A DNA stretch of 64,000 nucleotides from Marivita cryptomonadis. Lineage in GTDB: Bacteria; Pseudomonadota; Alphaproteobacteria; Rhodobacterales; Rhodobacteraceae. The stretch lies in the NCBI RefSeq assembly GCF_002115725.1, contig NZ_JFKD01000012.1, forward strand, positions 62,001-126,000, written 5' to 3'. Each line of letters opens with the position of its first letter. Position 1 is the stretch's first letter. Below, in pieces: positions 36,977-45,611 of the stretch. Under the pieces are notes generated by a model, which saw nothing but the letters and a program-made list of their open reading frames with translations, did not search any database and was not told the DNA's origin. The translations under genes were made by a program, and so were the position numbers.

Positions 36977-37022
36977 GGGACGGATTTTTGAAAATCCGTC
37001 CCAAGCCCTTTCGAAAGGGCTT
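36977..37022. terminator. tandem palindromes between ornithine cyclodeaminase and dctD
   Basis: GGGACGGATTTT-TG-AAAATCCGTCCC (36977-37002) is followed at once by the palindrome AAGCCCTTTCGAAAGGGCTT (37003-37022). They lie between two convergent stops, 4 bp after one and 7 bp before the other, so they probably terminate both transcripts. The same two-part arrangement recurs at 45561-45611. Confidence 0.7.
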
Positions 37023-37028
37023 GCCCGC

Positions 37029-38363
37029 CTAAAGGTAATCAGAGCGCTGCAAGCCGTACTTGGCCATCTTTTCGTTCAACGTCCGGCGTGGCAGGCACAG
37101 CTCGTCCATAACCGACGCAATCGACCCGCGATGGCGGCGCATGGTGTTGTCAATCAACATGCGTTCAAATGCTTCGACATATTCCTTGAGCGGCTTGCCT
37201 TCGGTGGTCATCACCGGCTGCATCTCGTCATGGTCGGACATCAGCAGCGATGCGATGGTGCCCGTTCCGCGCCGCGATTGCAGCACCGCGCGTTCCGCAA
37301 GGTTGATCAACTGTCGCACATTTCCGGGCCACGGCGCTTGCAGCAACTGTGCCGCTTCCTGCGCGCTGACCTGCGGGGCTTCACACCCATATTCATCCGC
37401 GAACTGGTCTGCCAAAGCGGTGAACAACGTCAGGATATCCTCACCCCGATTGCGCAGCGGCGGCGCAGTGATCTTGAGCGCGGCGAGGCGATAATAGAGG
37501 TCCGGGCGCAGCGCGTCTTCGCAGGTGCGCCCCTCGTCCTGCAGGTTGCAGATGGCGACAATGCGGGTTTCCGGCGGTGTGCCCTGATCGTTGATCATGG
37601 TCAGCAACCGCGCTTGTGCGGCGTCCGAGAGGGCCTCGATGTCTTCCAGCACCAGCGTGCCGCCTCGGGCCTCTTCGACCGCAGGCAAACGATTGTCCTC
37701 GGGCAACATCGGACCGAACAAGCGCTGGATCAACGTGTCCTGATCCATCGCCGCACACGAGATCAGAACGAATTTCTTTCCCGCCCGGCTGCCCACTGCG
37801 TGCAGCGCATGCGCCACCAATGTCTTGCCTGTGCCGGTTTCCCCGTCGATCAGCACATGCCCATCGGCCTGCCCCAAATCCAAGATGTCTTCGCGCAGCC
37901 GCTCCATTGCGGGGCTGGACCCGATCAGCTTGCGCATCATCTGGCTGCCATCGCCCAACTCGCGACGCAGCGCCCGATTGTCGAGCGTCAGGCGGCGCGC
38001 GTTGGTGGCTTTCTTCGCCAAGTCCGACATGCGGTCCGGATTGAACGGCTTTTCGAGGAAATCGAAAGCCCCGATGCGCATCGCTTCGACCGCCATCGGC
38101 ACATCGCCGTGGCCGGTGATCATGATGACAGGTAGCGCCGAATCCGATCCCATCAGCTTGCGCAACAGCTGGATGCCATCCATGCCCGGCATCTTGATGT
38201 CGGAAATCACGATGCCCGGATAATCCGCACCAAGCGTGCCAAGGGCCTCTTCGGCGCTGGCGAAGGTTTCGGTGTCATAGCCTGACAGTGCCAGCCATTG
38301 GCTGATCGACTGGCGCATGTCCTTTTCGTCGTCGACAATGGCAATCTTCATGGCTTTTCCCAT
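37029..38363 (-). CDS. dctD: DctD-like response regulator lacking GAFTGA
   Basis: Response regulator of C4-dicarboxylate uptake, partner of the sensor upstream. From MKIAIVDDE the receiver domain has Asp51 (VISDIKMPGMDG) as phosphoacceptor. The AAA+ domain has Walker A GETGTGKT, and its Walker B reads GGTLVLEDIEAL instead of the usual DE. The GAFTGA loop that contacts sigma-54 is absent: the sequence goes RLFGPMLPEDNR. A Fis-type HTH ends the protein (GSIASVMDELCLPRRTLNEK). ATG 38363 with a GGAG site is preferred over the GTG at 38372 that overlaps dctB; ATG 38351 is also possible. Confidence 0.85.
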   Translation of the reverse strand: MGKAMKIAIVDDEKDMRQSISQWLALSGYDTETFASAEEALGTLGADYPGIVISDIKMPGMDGIQLLRKLMGSDSALPVIMITGHGDVPMAVEAMRIGAFDFLEKPFNPDRMSDLAKKATNARRLTLDNRALRRELGDGSQMMRKLIGSSPAMERLREDILDLGQADGHVLIDGETGTGKTLVAHALHAVGSRAGKKFVLISCAAMDQDTLIQRLFGPMLPEDNRLPAVEEARGGTLVLEDIEALSDAAQARLLTMINDQGTPPETRIVAICNLQDEGRTCEDALRPDLYYRLAALKITAPPLRNRGEDILTLFTALADQFADEYGCEAPQVSAQEAAQLLQAPWPGNVRQLINLAERAVLQSRRGTGTIASLLMSDHDEMQPVMTTEGKPLKEYVEAFERMLIDNTMRRHRGSIASVMDELCLPRRTLNEKMAKYGLQRSDYL

Positions 38364-38368
38364 AGGGG

Positions 38369-40132
38369 TCACTCCGCCGCCTGCGTTTGGTCGTTCAATA
38401 TCGGCAACTGCATTTCGAACACCGCGCCACCACCTTCAGCGTTGCGGGCCAGCAGCCGTCCCCCAAGGTCGTTGACGATCCCCGAGGAAATGGCAAGACC
38501 CAGCCCCACGCCATCACCCGGTTGCTTGGTGGTGTAGAACGGCTCGAACAGCGCATCGAGGTCTTCGATTCCGTGCCCGTTGTCCCGTATGGTGAGCGTC
38601 GCGGTCTCACCACTGGCGAGAATGATCTCAAGCTGCGGGTCGGAGACCGTCTTGGTGGCATCCAGCGCGTTACGCAGGAGGTTGATCATCACCTGTTCAA
38701 TCCGCATCCGGTCGCCCATCACCAACACCCTGTCTTCGGGCAGGATCTTGGTGATCTTGACCTTACGAGATTTCAGCTGGGGCTCCATCATAGACAGGCT
38801 GGAGGCCAGCGCATCGCCCATATTCACTGGGGAAAATGCCTCTTGCCCCTTGCGTGCGTAGCTTTTGAGCTGGCGCGTGATGCCCCCCATGCGTTCAATC
38901 AGATCGTCGATCCGACTAAACGCGGCCTGCGCCTCCTCGGTTCGGTTGCGGCGCATCAACAGTTTGGCGCCCGCCAGGTAGGTCTTCATCGCGGCCAAGG
39001 GTTGGTTCAGTTCGTGACTGACCGCGGCCGACATCTCGCCCAAAGCGGCGAGTTTGGAGCTCTGAGCGAGCGTCTGTTCGGCCACAGCCAGCGTTTCCTG
39101 TACCCGTTCGCGTTCGGCGATTTCCCGCTGCAGCCTCTGGTTCAATGCGCGAAGCTCTGCCGACTCGCGCTGGAAAAGAGCCATGCGCAACGCCGTCTTG
39201 CGGCTGAGCGCATAGAAGGCCAGCGCCAGCAGAATCGCGAATCCCATGATTTCGAGCGCCAGCACCGCGTTGACCCGTTCGCGCACGCTGGAATAGGTGG
39301 TGAAAGACACCATGTTCCAGCCGCGGAACGGGATACGGCCCTCGATGCGCATCACCGCCTCACCCTGAAAATAGGCATCCGCAGGCAGCGCGGTCCAATC
39401 CGCGGTGGCGCGGATCGCGCGTTCGATAGCACTGTCTGCGGGTTCGCGTTCCAGCGCAGTGGCCACGGTCTGTCCACGCCATCGCGGCTCGGTGGCAAGG
39501 ATGATTTCGCCCTCGCTGTTGGTCACGAGCACCGCATCGGAAATCCCCGCCCAAGCGCGTTCGAACTTGGCAAGATCGACCTCGACCACAATCACGCCGA
39601 TGGATTGGCCCTGACTTTCGATGCGGCGGGAATAGCTGAAATTGTAGCTGCCCACCTCTTGGCGCTGCGAGGTAAAGACCGTGGCATTGGACCGAAGCGC
39701 TTCGACAAAATAGCCCGCACTGCGGTGCTGTTCGCCAAGGCGTTCGCGACTGGTTGCCGCCACGGTACGGCCATCGCGGTCGAGCAGCATCAAAGAGGCC
39801 GCTCCGATCTCATCCACAAACGAAATCAGACGTTGCGAACTTTGAGAGAAATCGCCGGAATTCAACGCCCCGATCAGCGCGGGGTCCCGGGCCAGAAGCT
39901 GCGGCACGATCGCATTGCGCCGCAACTCGGACACCAGGTTGCCGGAATAGAGCGCCAGTCGAAGTTCCGCGCGATTGCGGGTGCTTTCGGTGAATCGGTC
40001 AGTCAGAAAACGGTTGGTGACAAAGACAGTGGCGACCGCAACAGCGGTCAAAAGCATCAACGCAACACGTACCCTCCAGGACAGAGACCCTGTCCGGGTG
40101 GTGTCTCGCATCACTGAAGCGCGTTTGGCCAT
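38369..40132 (-). CDS. dctB: DctB-like sensor histidine kinase
   Basis: A 587-residue membrane sensor. An N-terminal helix (about residues 20-40), a periplasmic PDC/Cache-type sensor region (about 45-285) and a second helix (LALEIMGFAILLALAFYAL) are followed by a coiled linker (ELRALNQRLQREIAERERV), HisKA with phospho-His in MSAAVSHELNQPLAAMKTY, and a HATPase domain (VMINLLRNALDATK, DNGHGIEDL, GVGLGLAISSGI). It senses C4-dicarboxylates by family analogy. No dctPQM transporter is adjacent, so the pair is orphaned from its usual target. Confidence 0.9.
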   Translation of the reverse strand: MAKRASVMRDTTRTGSLSWRVRVALMLLTAVAVATVFVTNRFLTDRFTESTRNRAELRLALYSGNLVSELRRNAIVPQLLARDPALIGALNSGDFSQSSQRLISFVDEIGAASLMLLDRDGRTVAATSRERLGEQHRSAGYFVEALRSNATVFTSQRQEVGSYNFSYSRRIESQGQSIGVIVVEVDLAKFERAWAGISDAVLVTNSEGEIILATEPRWRGQTVATALEREPADSAIERAIRATADWTALPADAYFQGEAVMRIEGRIPFRGWNMVSFTTYSSVRERVNAVLALEIMGFAILLALAFYALSRKTALRMALFQRESAELRALNQRLQREIAERERVQETLAVAEQTLAQSSKLAALGEMSAAVSHELNQPLAAMKTYLAGAKLLMRRNRTEEAQAAFSRIDDLIERMGGITRQLKSYARKGQEAFSPVNMGDALASSLSMMEPQLKSRKVKITKILPEDRVLVMGDRMRIEQVMINLLRNALDATKTVSDPQLEIILASGETATLTIRDNGHGIEDLDALFEPFYTTKQPGDGVGLGLAISSGIVNDLGGRLLARNAEGGGAVFEMQLPILNDQTQAAE

Positions 40133-40199
40133 TGCGGCAGAATATGCAAATCCACACCGCCTCTCAAGCGGCGCCGCGTCACGGATGCGTCAACAGGCA

Positions 40200-40868
40200 C
40201 TATACCGCCGCAAGCGCGCTCGCGATGCAGGTGAACATGGCTTTGCCGTCGGTGCCGCCATGCTTTTCATCAGCCGCCCGTTCTGGATGCGGCATCATGC
40301 CAAGCACACGCCGGTTGGATGACAGGATACCGGCGATGTCCGCAGTCGATCCGTTTGGATTATCGGCGTAGCGGAACGCGATACGATCTTCATCCGTAAG
40401 TCGCGCCACGACGTCGTCCGACGCGATGTAATTGCCATCGTGATGCGCGATCGGAATGTCGATCTGTTGGCCAACCTGATAGCCGCCTGTAAACACGCTC
40501 TCTGCTGTGCCCACAGTCAAAAGCTCTGTGCGACAAATGAACTTGAGACCAGCGTTGCGCAACAAGGCCCCCGGCAGCAGGCCGGTTTCGGTCAAGACCT
40601 GAAATCCATTGCAAATGCCCAGAACAAACCCACCACGGTCCGCATGCGCTTTGACCTCGGCACAGATCGGTGAGTTGGCGGCAATCGCGCCGCAACGCAG
40701 GTAGTCACCAAAGGAGAACCCGCCCGGAATGCCGATCAGGTCGATCCCTGATGGCAAAGTGGTGTCTTTGTGCCAGACCATTTCGACCTGACATCCGGCC
40801 TCGCGGAACGCCACGGCCAAGTCCCGGTCGCAGTTCGAACCCGGAAATACGATTACCGCCGCGCGCAT
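40200..40868 (-). CDS. purQ: phosphoribosylformylglycinamidine synthase, glutaminase subunit
   Basis: Class I glutamine amidotransferase (222 residues) supplying ammonia for FGAM synthesis with PurL and PurS. The catalytic Cys is in [10 protein letters not shown] and the His/Glu pair in [25 protein letters not shown] is the PurQ signature. It overlaps the purS stop by one base and is the last gene of purC-purS-purQ. Confidence 0.96.
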   Translation of the reverse strand: MRAAVIVFPGSNCDRDLAVAFREAGCQVEMVWHKDTTLPSGIDLIGIPGGFSFGDYLRCGAIAANSPICAEVKAHADRGGFVLGICNGFQVLTETGLLPGALLRNAGLKFICRTELLTVGTAESVFTGGYQVGQQIDIPIAHHDGNYIASDDVVARLTDEDRIAFRYADNPNGSTADIAGILSSNRRVLGMMPHPERAADEKHGGTDGKAMFTCIASALAAV

Positions 40869-41098
40869 CAGCTCATCTCGATCTGATAGCTTTCGATCAC
40901 CGTGTTCGCGAGCAGCTTTTCACACATCTCGCGTACGGCGTCTTCGGTTGTGCCATCCGCCAGATCGAGTTCGATCACCTTGCCCTGACGCACCTTTTCA
41001 ACGCCGGCAAACCCAAGTCCGCCAAGCGCGTGCCGCACCGCTTCGCCCTGCGGGTCCAGCACCCCATCCTTCAGCATCACATGCACCCGTGCTTTCAT
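40868..41098 (-). CDS. purS: phosphoribosylformylglycinamidine synthase subunit PurS
   Basis: A 76-residue structural subunit of the FGAM synthase complex that bridges PurL and PurQ. It starts [20 protein letters not shown] and has [11 protein letters not shown], both characteristic of PurS. Its placement between purC and purQ is the standard order. Confidence 0.95.
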   Translation of the reverse strand: MKARVHVMLKDGVLDPQGEAVRHALGGLGFAGVEKVRQGKVIELDLADGTTEDAVREMCEKLLANTVIESYQIEMS

Positions 41099-41135
41099 GA
41101 TCGTCTCCGCCTTGTCCGGGGGCGCGACCGTCCCC

Positions 41136-41157
41136 CTTCTTCTTTTTCCAAATATGC
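41136..41157 (-). repeat. dispersed AAGAAG-tail element between purS and purC
   Basis: On the minus strand the sequence reads GCATATTTGGAAAAAGAAG (and further AAG). It matches the tail of the elements at 6021, 43275 and 51919, and lies in transcription sense between purC and purS. A G/C-rich run (GGGGGACGG...CCCCCGG on the minus strand) follows, which could form a partner hairpin. Confidence 0.6.
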
Positions 41158-41185
41158 AAATGCGACGCCCATCACGGGCACCGCG

Positions 41186-41947
41186 TCAGTTGATCAGCTT
41201 CGGCTTTTCCATCGGTGTCGCGTTCTGCGGCATCACACCCAGACGCCGGGCCACTTCCGTATAGGCATCGGCCAGATTGCCCAAATCGCGGCGGAACACA
41301 TCCTTGTCGAGCTTGCGCCCGGTCTCGATGTCCCACAGACGGCAGCTGTCGGGGCTGATCTCGTCTGCCACGATGAGACGCTGGAAATCACCATCATAGA
41401 CGCGGCCGATTTCGATCTTGAAATCTACCAGTTTGATTCCCACGCCGTACATCAAGCCTGACATGAAATCGTTGACCCGCAGCGCAAGGCTCAGGATGTC
41501 GTCCATGTCCTGCTGGCTGGCCCAGCCAAAGGCCGCGATATGCTCTTCGGTGACCAGCGGGTCGCCCAGCTTGTCGTCCTTGTAGCAATATTCGACAATC
41601 GGACGCGGCAACGGCGTGCCTTCTTCGATCCCCAGACGCTTGGCCATCGTGCCAGCGGCAAAATTGCGCACAATGACCTCAAGCGGGATGATTTCGCACT
41701 GGCGGACCAATTGCTCGCGCATGTTCAAACGCTTGAGAAAGTGGGTCGGGACTCCGATAGAGTTCAGCCCTACCATAAAGAACTCGCTCAGACGGTTGTT
41801 GAGCACGCCCTTGCCGTCGATCACATCGCGCTTTTCCGCGTTGAAGGCTGTCGCATCGTCCTTGAAATACTGGACAATCGTGCCCGGCTCGGGGCCTTCA
41901 TACAGGATCTTGGCTTTGCCTTCGTAAATCTTCTTGCGACGGGCCAT
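41186..41947 (-). CDS. purC: SAICAR synthase
   Basis: Phosphoribosylaminoimidazole-succinocarboxamide synthase joining CAIR and aspartate. The 253-residue product starts [18 protein letters not shown], typical of PurC, and includes [14 protein letters not shown] and [16 protein letters not shown]. The frame is open to 42007, but ATG 41947 gives the conserved start. First gene of purC-purS-purQ; 87 bp separate it from purS, holding the repeat element. Confidence 0.96.
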   Translation of the reverse strand: MARRKKIYEGKAKILYEGPEPGTIVQYFKDDATAFNAEKRDVIDGKGVLNNRLSEFFMVGLNSIGVPTHFLKRLNMREQLVRQCEIIPLEVIVRNFAAGTMAKRLGIEEGTPLPRPIVEYCYKDDKLGDPLVTEEHIAAFGWASQQDMDDILSLALRVNDFMSGLMYGVGIKLVDFKIEIGRVYDGDFQRLIVADEISPDSCRLWDIETGRKLDKDVFRRDLGNLADAYTEVARRLGVMPQNATPMEKPKLIN

Positions 41948-42145
41948 GTGGGGTCTTTCTATCAATGCGCCGGATGGCACGAAAAAGAAGTGCGCATCAC
42001 CGTCCACACTTGCAAAAAACGGCTGCGGTTGAGTGCCTCTTAGTGCATGCCGGGTCGTGCCGCAAGCAACGCAACGACTTGAACCGCCCGTCGCGTCGGG
42101 CCATACCTAGACCAACAGGAAACACATCCCCGGGAGAGCACCCTC

Positions 42146-42460
42146 ATGTCGACCTTCGATGATCGCGAAAACGCGTTTGAGAACAAATACGCACACGATG
42201 CGGAAATGCAGTTCAAAGCCGAGGCCCGCCGCAACAAATTGCTGGGTCTCTGGGCCGCTGATTTGATGGGCAAGTCCGGAGAAGCGGCCGCCGAATACGC
42301 CAAGGAAGTGGTCAAGGCGGATTTCGAGGAAGCCGGGCATGAAGACGTGGTTCGGAAAGTATCCGGCGACCTTGGCGGCAAGGCCAGCGACGACGAGATT
42401 CGCGCGAAAATGGCGGAACTGTTGATCCAAGCCAAAGCGCAGCTCATGAACGAGGTCTGA
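42146..42460 (+). CDS. DUF1476 protein, F1-ATPase zeta-type inhibitor
   Basis: A 104-residue helical protein matching the DUF1476 family, whose Paracoccus denitrificans member is the zeta subunit that blocks F1FO-ATP hydrolysis. It starts MSTFDDRENAFENKYAHDAE and is rich in charged helices (FKAEARRNKLLGLWAADLMG). In the known inhibitor the N-terminal segment inserts into F1. No ATP synthase genes are in this window, so it acts from an unlinked site. A strong terminator follows. Confidence 0.85.
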   Translation: MSTFDDRENAFENKYAHDAEMQFKAEARRNKLLGLWAADLMGKSGEAAAEYAKEVVKADFEEAGHEDVVRKVSGDLGGKASDDEIRAKMAELLIQAKAQLMNEV

Positions 42461-42480
42461 TCCTTCGGATCAAGGCTACC

Positions 42481-42511
42481 ACGCGCCCGCTTGTCGGGCG
42501 CGTTTTATTTT
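42481..42511 (+). terminator. rho-independent terminator after DUF1476 gene
   Basis: ACGCGCCCG (42481-42489) and CGGGCGCGT (42495-42503) form a perfect 9-bp stem with a 5-nt loop, followed by TTTTATTTT. It begins 20 bp after the stop. Confidence 0.9.
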
Positions 42512-42534
42512 GTCCCAGTATAGTTCGAGGTCGC

Positions 42535-43194
42535 ATGTCGCATATCGTTCTGGTCCGCCACGGACAGGCCAATACCGGCGCCCGCGACGAGGGTGACTAC
42601 GACCGTTTGAGCCCGCTTGGCCACCAGCAATCGGGCTGGCTGGGCGACCATTTCCGCCAGAAAGGTGATGTCTTCGCCCATGTCTGGACCGGCACGCTAC
42701 GCCGTCATGTAGAAACAGCGGATGGAATCGCCGCCGATACGACGGGCGACATCACGCGCGACGAACGGCTCAACGAGTTAGAGTATTTCACGCTCTCGCA
42801 GCTTTTGGCGGATCAGCACGGGATCACGCTGCCGAACAATCGCGAAGGATTTGTGCGCCATCTGCCCTGCCTGTTCGGTCATTGGCGGGACGGCAAGCTT
42901 GAGGGGGCGCCAGAAGCTTTTGACCATTTCGAGAACCGCGTACGCGATGCTTTGGACGAAATCAGCGCGCAGCCCGGCCGGTCGCTTGTGGTGACTTCAG
43001 GAGGGTTGATCGGGATGGCGATGCGTTTGACACTGGGATTGAACATGCCCGCCTTTTGTAACGTGTGCCTGTCCATTCAGAACACGTCGGTCAGTTCGTG
43101 GCTGCCGCTTGAAGGCCAACTGGCCCTCACCCAGTTCAACGCGCTACCGCATCTGGACACGCCGGAACGGCTTTTTGCCCAGACGCATATCTGA
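42535..43194 (+). CDS. histidine phosphatase superfamily protein
   Basis: A 219-residue phosphatase/mutase of the RHG family. The catalytic histidine is in LVRHGQAN (residues 7-14) and the second in the LVVTSGGLIGMA region, where GHG-type histidines are replaced; the acid residue probably lies in the NELEYF segment. Substrate is not predictable. The N-terminal motif fits phosphoglycerate-mutase-like members. It is 74 bp after the DUF1476 stop, beyond that gene's terminator. Confidence 0.82.
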   Translation: MSHIVLVRHGQANTGARDEGDYDRLSPLGHQQSGWLGDHFRQKGDVFAHVWTGTLRRHVETADGIAADTTGDITRDERLNELEYFTLSQLLADQHGITLPNNREGFVRHLPCLFGHWRDGKLEGAPEAFDHFENRVRDALDEISAQPGRSLVVTSGGLIGMAMRLTLGLNMPAFCNVCLSIQNTSVSSWLPLEGQLALTQFNALPHLDTPERLFAQTHI

Positions 43195-43274
43195 CGCTGA
43201 CTGTTGGAAATGAGCACGCTGACGCGCGCGCAGGTTATCTCAGTCCTCGCGCTGCGCGCTGCGGCCTCGGATTT

Positions 43275-43307
43275 GCCTCCGGCGGAGGTATTTTCGGCCC
43301 AAAGAAG
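43275..43307 (+). repeat. dispersed palindromic AAGAAG-tail element
   Basis: CCTCCGGCGGAGG (43276-43288) is an imperfect palindrome followed by TATTTTCGGCCCAAAGAAG. It is a clear copy of the intergenic element family seen at 6021, 41136 and 51919, and lies 70 bp before the saccharopine dehydrogenase gene. Confidence 0.65.
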
Positions 43308-43376
43308 CATGGGACAGGGCTTTTGTCCGCTGGTTGCGCTGGCTAGGGTGCACCGAGTCGGAATAAGGGGACGTGG

Positions 43377-44429
43377 ATGACTCATCTGTGGGTGCGCGCA
43401 GAAAGTCGCGAAAACGAAGAGCGCGTGGGAGTATTGCCCGAGGGCGTCGAGGCCCTGTTGGCTGACGGCATTGAGGTGACTGTTGAAGACAGCCCCACAC
43501 GCGTCATTCCAACGGCTGAATATGAAAAAGCCGGAGCCACAATTGCACCGGAAGGCAGTTGGATCAATGCGCCCGACGATGCGATTATTTTTGGGTTAAA
43601 AGAATTACCGGATAATGGAATAGCGCTGCGCCACCGGCACATCATGTTTGGTCACGCTTATAAAGGCCAGCCTGCGGGGCAGCGTTTGCTCGCCCGGTTC
43701 AAAGCGGGTGGCGGTGTTCTTTACGACCTAGAATATCTGGAAAACGTCGATGGCCGCCGGGTTGCTGCCTTCGGCTATTGGGCGGGATATGCAGGAGCGG
43801 CCGTGTCGATCCTCGCTTATGCGGCACAATTGGCAGGCGCGCCCTGCCCATCCGTCTGCACATGGCCGTCGTCCGAAGCGATGCGCGACGACGTGAAAAC
43901 CGCACTCGCGGGAGCCACGCCGAATGCGATGGTAATCGGCGCGCTTGGGCGGGTCGGAACCGGGGCCAGTGACTTGTGCGAAGAGGTTGGATTGCCGGTA
44001 ACCAAGTGGGATATGGCAGAAACAGCCCATGGCGGCCCTTTCCCGGAAGTGCTTGATCACACTCTGTTTTTCAATTGTATTCTGGCACGCCCCGGCACAC
44101 CGGTCTTTGTGCCGTCCGACACGTGCGACAGGTCGCGCAATCTGCGGGTGATTGGCGATATAGCCTGCGATCCCGACAGCGATTTTTCTCCGATCAAGGT
44201 CTATGACCGCGTCACAAGCTGGGATGCGCCCGTCTTGCGGGTTTGTGATACACCACCGCTGGATGTGATGGCGATCGACAACCTGCCCTCATTGATGCCG
44301 CGCGAATCCTCCGAGGATTTCGCGGGCCAGCTTCTGGCGCATCTCAAGACCCTTGCCGAGATCGACCAAGGCGTCTGGGGGCGCGCAAAGGCCTATTTTG
44401 ACACGCATATCCAGAAGGTGAAAGCATGA
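43377..44429 (+). CDS. saccharopine dehydrogenase (NAD+, L-lysine-forming type)
   Basis: A 350-residue Lys1/AlaDH_PNT-type enzyme interconverting saccharopine with lysine and 2-oxoglutarate. It starts MTHLWVRAESRENEERVGVL, where the N-terminal Arg/Glu pattern binds substrate. MFGHAYKGQPAG and the Rossmann-type MVIGALGRVGTGASDL are visible. The downstream gene overlaps it by 4 bp (ATGA) and encodes the glutamate-forming partner, so the pair makes or degrades lysine via saccharopine. Direction of flux is not readable from sequence. Confidence 0.87.
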   Translation: MTHLWVRAESRENEERVGVLPEGVEALLADGIEVTVEDSPTRVIPTAEYEKAGATIAPEGSWINAPDDAIIFGLKELPDNGIALRHRHIMFGHAYKGQPAGQRLLARFKAGGGVLYDLEYLENVDGRRVAAFGYWAGYAGAAVSILAYAAQLAGAPCPSVCTWPSSEAMRDDVKTALAGATPNAMVIGALGRVGTGASDLCEEVGLPVTKWDMAETAHGGPFPEVLDHTLFFNCILARPGTPVFVPSDTCDRSRNLRVIGDIACDPDSDFSPIKVYDRVTSWDAPVLRVCDTPPLDVMAIDNLPSLMPRESSEDFAGQLLAHLKTLAEIDQGVWGRAKAYFDTHIQKVKA

Positions 44430-45556
44430 CAGTTCATTGGTGTGGCACAGGTCTGTCTTCGGTTCCCGGCCTACGGCGGTTGATCCACGACAGGCAGTCT
44501 GTGACGGTATGGAACCGCACGGTCGAGAAAGCCCGCAAGGCGGTGGGTGACCTGATCGACGACATCCGAGTATTCGATCCGGCCGCCTTGGCCGGTGCGG
44601 TCAAACCCGGCGATGTGGTGGTGTCGATGCTTCCGGGGGACTGGCATGTGCAACTGGCACAGATGGCCATCGACCGGGGTGCGCATTTTGTGTCGTCCTC
44701 TTATATCGCGCCCGAGATGCGCGCGCTCGACAGTGCTGCCAAAATGGCCGGGGTGGCGCTGGTTAACGAGGTTGGGCTGGACCCGGGCATTGACCATCTG
44801 ATGGCGCATCATCTGGTTGCAGATTACCGTAAGAGTGCCGCGTATGATGCTGAAAATATTATTTCTTTCAAATCCTACTGTGGTGGCGTCCCAAAGGTTG
44901 CCAATGCGTTTCGCTACAAGTTCAGCTGGGCGCCCGTGGGTGTTCTGAAAGCGTTGCGGTCGCCATCAAAGTCGATCCGACATTACACGGAACTGGAGGT
45001 CAAACGTCCTTGGGACGCGATCACACGCTACGACGCACCCTTGCCGCAGCCTGAGGCATTCGAGGTTTATCCAAATCGCGACAGCCTGCCGTTCATGGCG
45101 GATTACCGGTTCGAACCCACTTGGCAGGTCAAAGAATTCGTGCGCGGCACGCTGCGTCTGAACGGGTGGTCCGATGCTTGGGCGGATATCTTTTCTGAAG
45201 TTGGGACGGCGAGTGATGACCGGCTGGCCGAGATGGCGGCAGAGCTTCTGGAGCAGAACGCCTACGGCCCCGACGAGCCGGATCGCGTGGTGCTCTGCGT
45301 CGATCTGCTGGCCGAGAAAGACGGTCGCCCCGTGTGGCATAAGACGTATGTGATGGATGCGTGGGGCGATGCGCGCGGAACGGCGATGGCGCGGCTGGTG
45401 TCGGTGCCGGTGTCTTTGGCCATCGAAGCCGTGCTCAATCGCGAAATCCCGGCGGGGGTCAGCCCGGCGCCCCATGATCCTCGACTGGTAGAGCGTTGGT
45501 TGGAGGAAGTTCAGACGCTGGCGCAGCATCTTATGGTGGTGGACCATCTGAGCTAA
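44426..45556 (+). CDS. saccharopine dehydrogenase (L-glutamate-forming type)
   Basis: A 376-residue Lys9-like enzyme producing or consuming aminoadipate semialdehyde and glutamate. N-terminal Rossmann motif CGTGLSSVPGLRRLI (about residues 6-20), the VNEVGLDPGIDHLMAHHLV segment and the SYCGGVPKVANAFRYKFSW segment are typical of saccharopine reductases. It overlaps the Lys1-type gene by ATGA. The stop is followed by tandem hairpins shared with convergent purB. Confidence 0.87.
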   Translation: MTVHWCGTGLSSVPGLRRLIHDRQSVTVWNRTVEKARKAVGDLIDDIRVFDPAALAGAVKPGDVVVSMLPGDWHVQLAQMAIDRGAHFVSSSYIAPEMRALDSAAKMAGVALVNEVGLDPGIDHLMAHHLVADYRKSAAYDAENIISFKSYCGGVPKVANAFRYKFSWAPVGVLKALRSPSKSIRHYTELEVKRPWDAITRYDAPLPQPEAFEVYPNRDSLPFMADYRFEPTWQVKEFVRGTLRLNGWSDAWADIFSEVGTASDDRLAEMAAELLEQNAYGPDEPDRVVLCVDLLAEKDGRPVWHKTYVMDAWGDARGTAMARLVSVPVSLAIEAVLNREIPAGVSPAPHDPRLVERWLEEVQTLAQHLMVVDHLS

Positions 45557-45560
45557 GCAG

Positions 45561-45611
45561 CAAGGCGCTTTGAAGCGCCTTGCCAACAATTCAAAGCCCT
45601 TGAGTGGGCTT
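45561..45611. terminator. tandem palindromes between saccharopine dehydrogenase and purB
   Basis: CAAGGCGCTT-TG-AAGCGCCTTG (45561-45582) is followed after 11 bp by AAGCCC-TTGAGT-GGGCTT (45594-45611). The second stem runs into the purB stop (TTA on the plus strand, 45610-45612). The arrangement matches the pair at 36977-37022, also between convergent genes. Confidence 0.65.
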
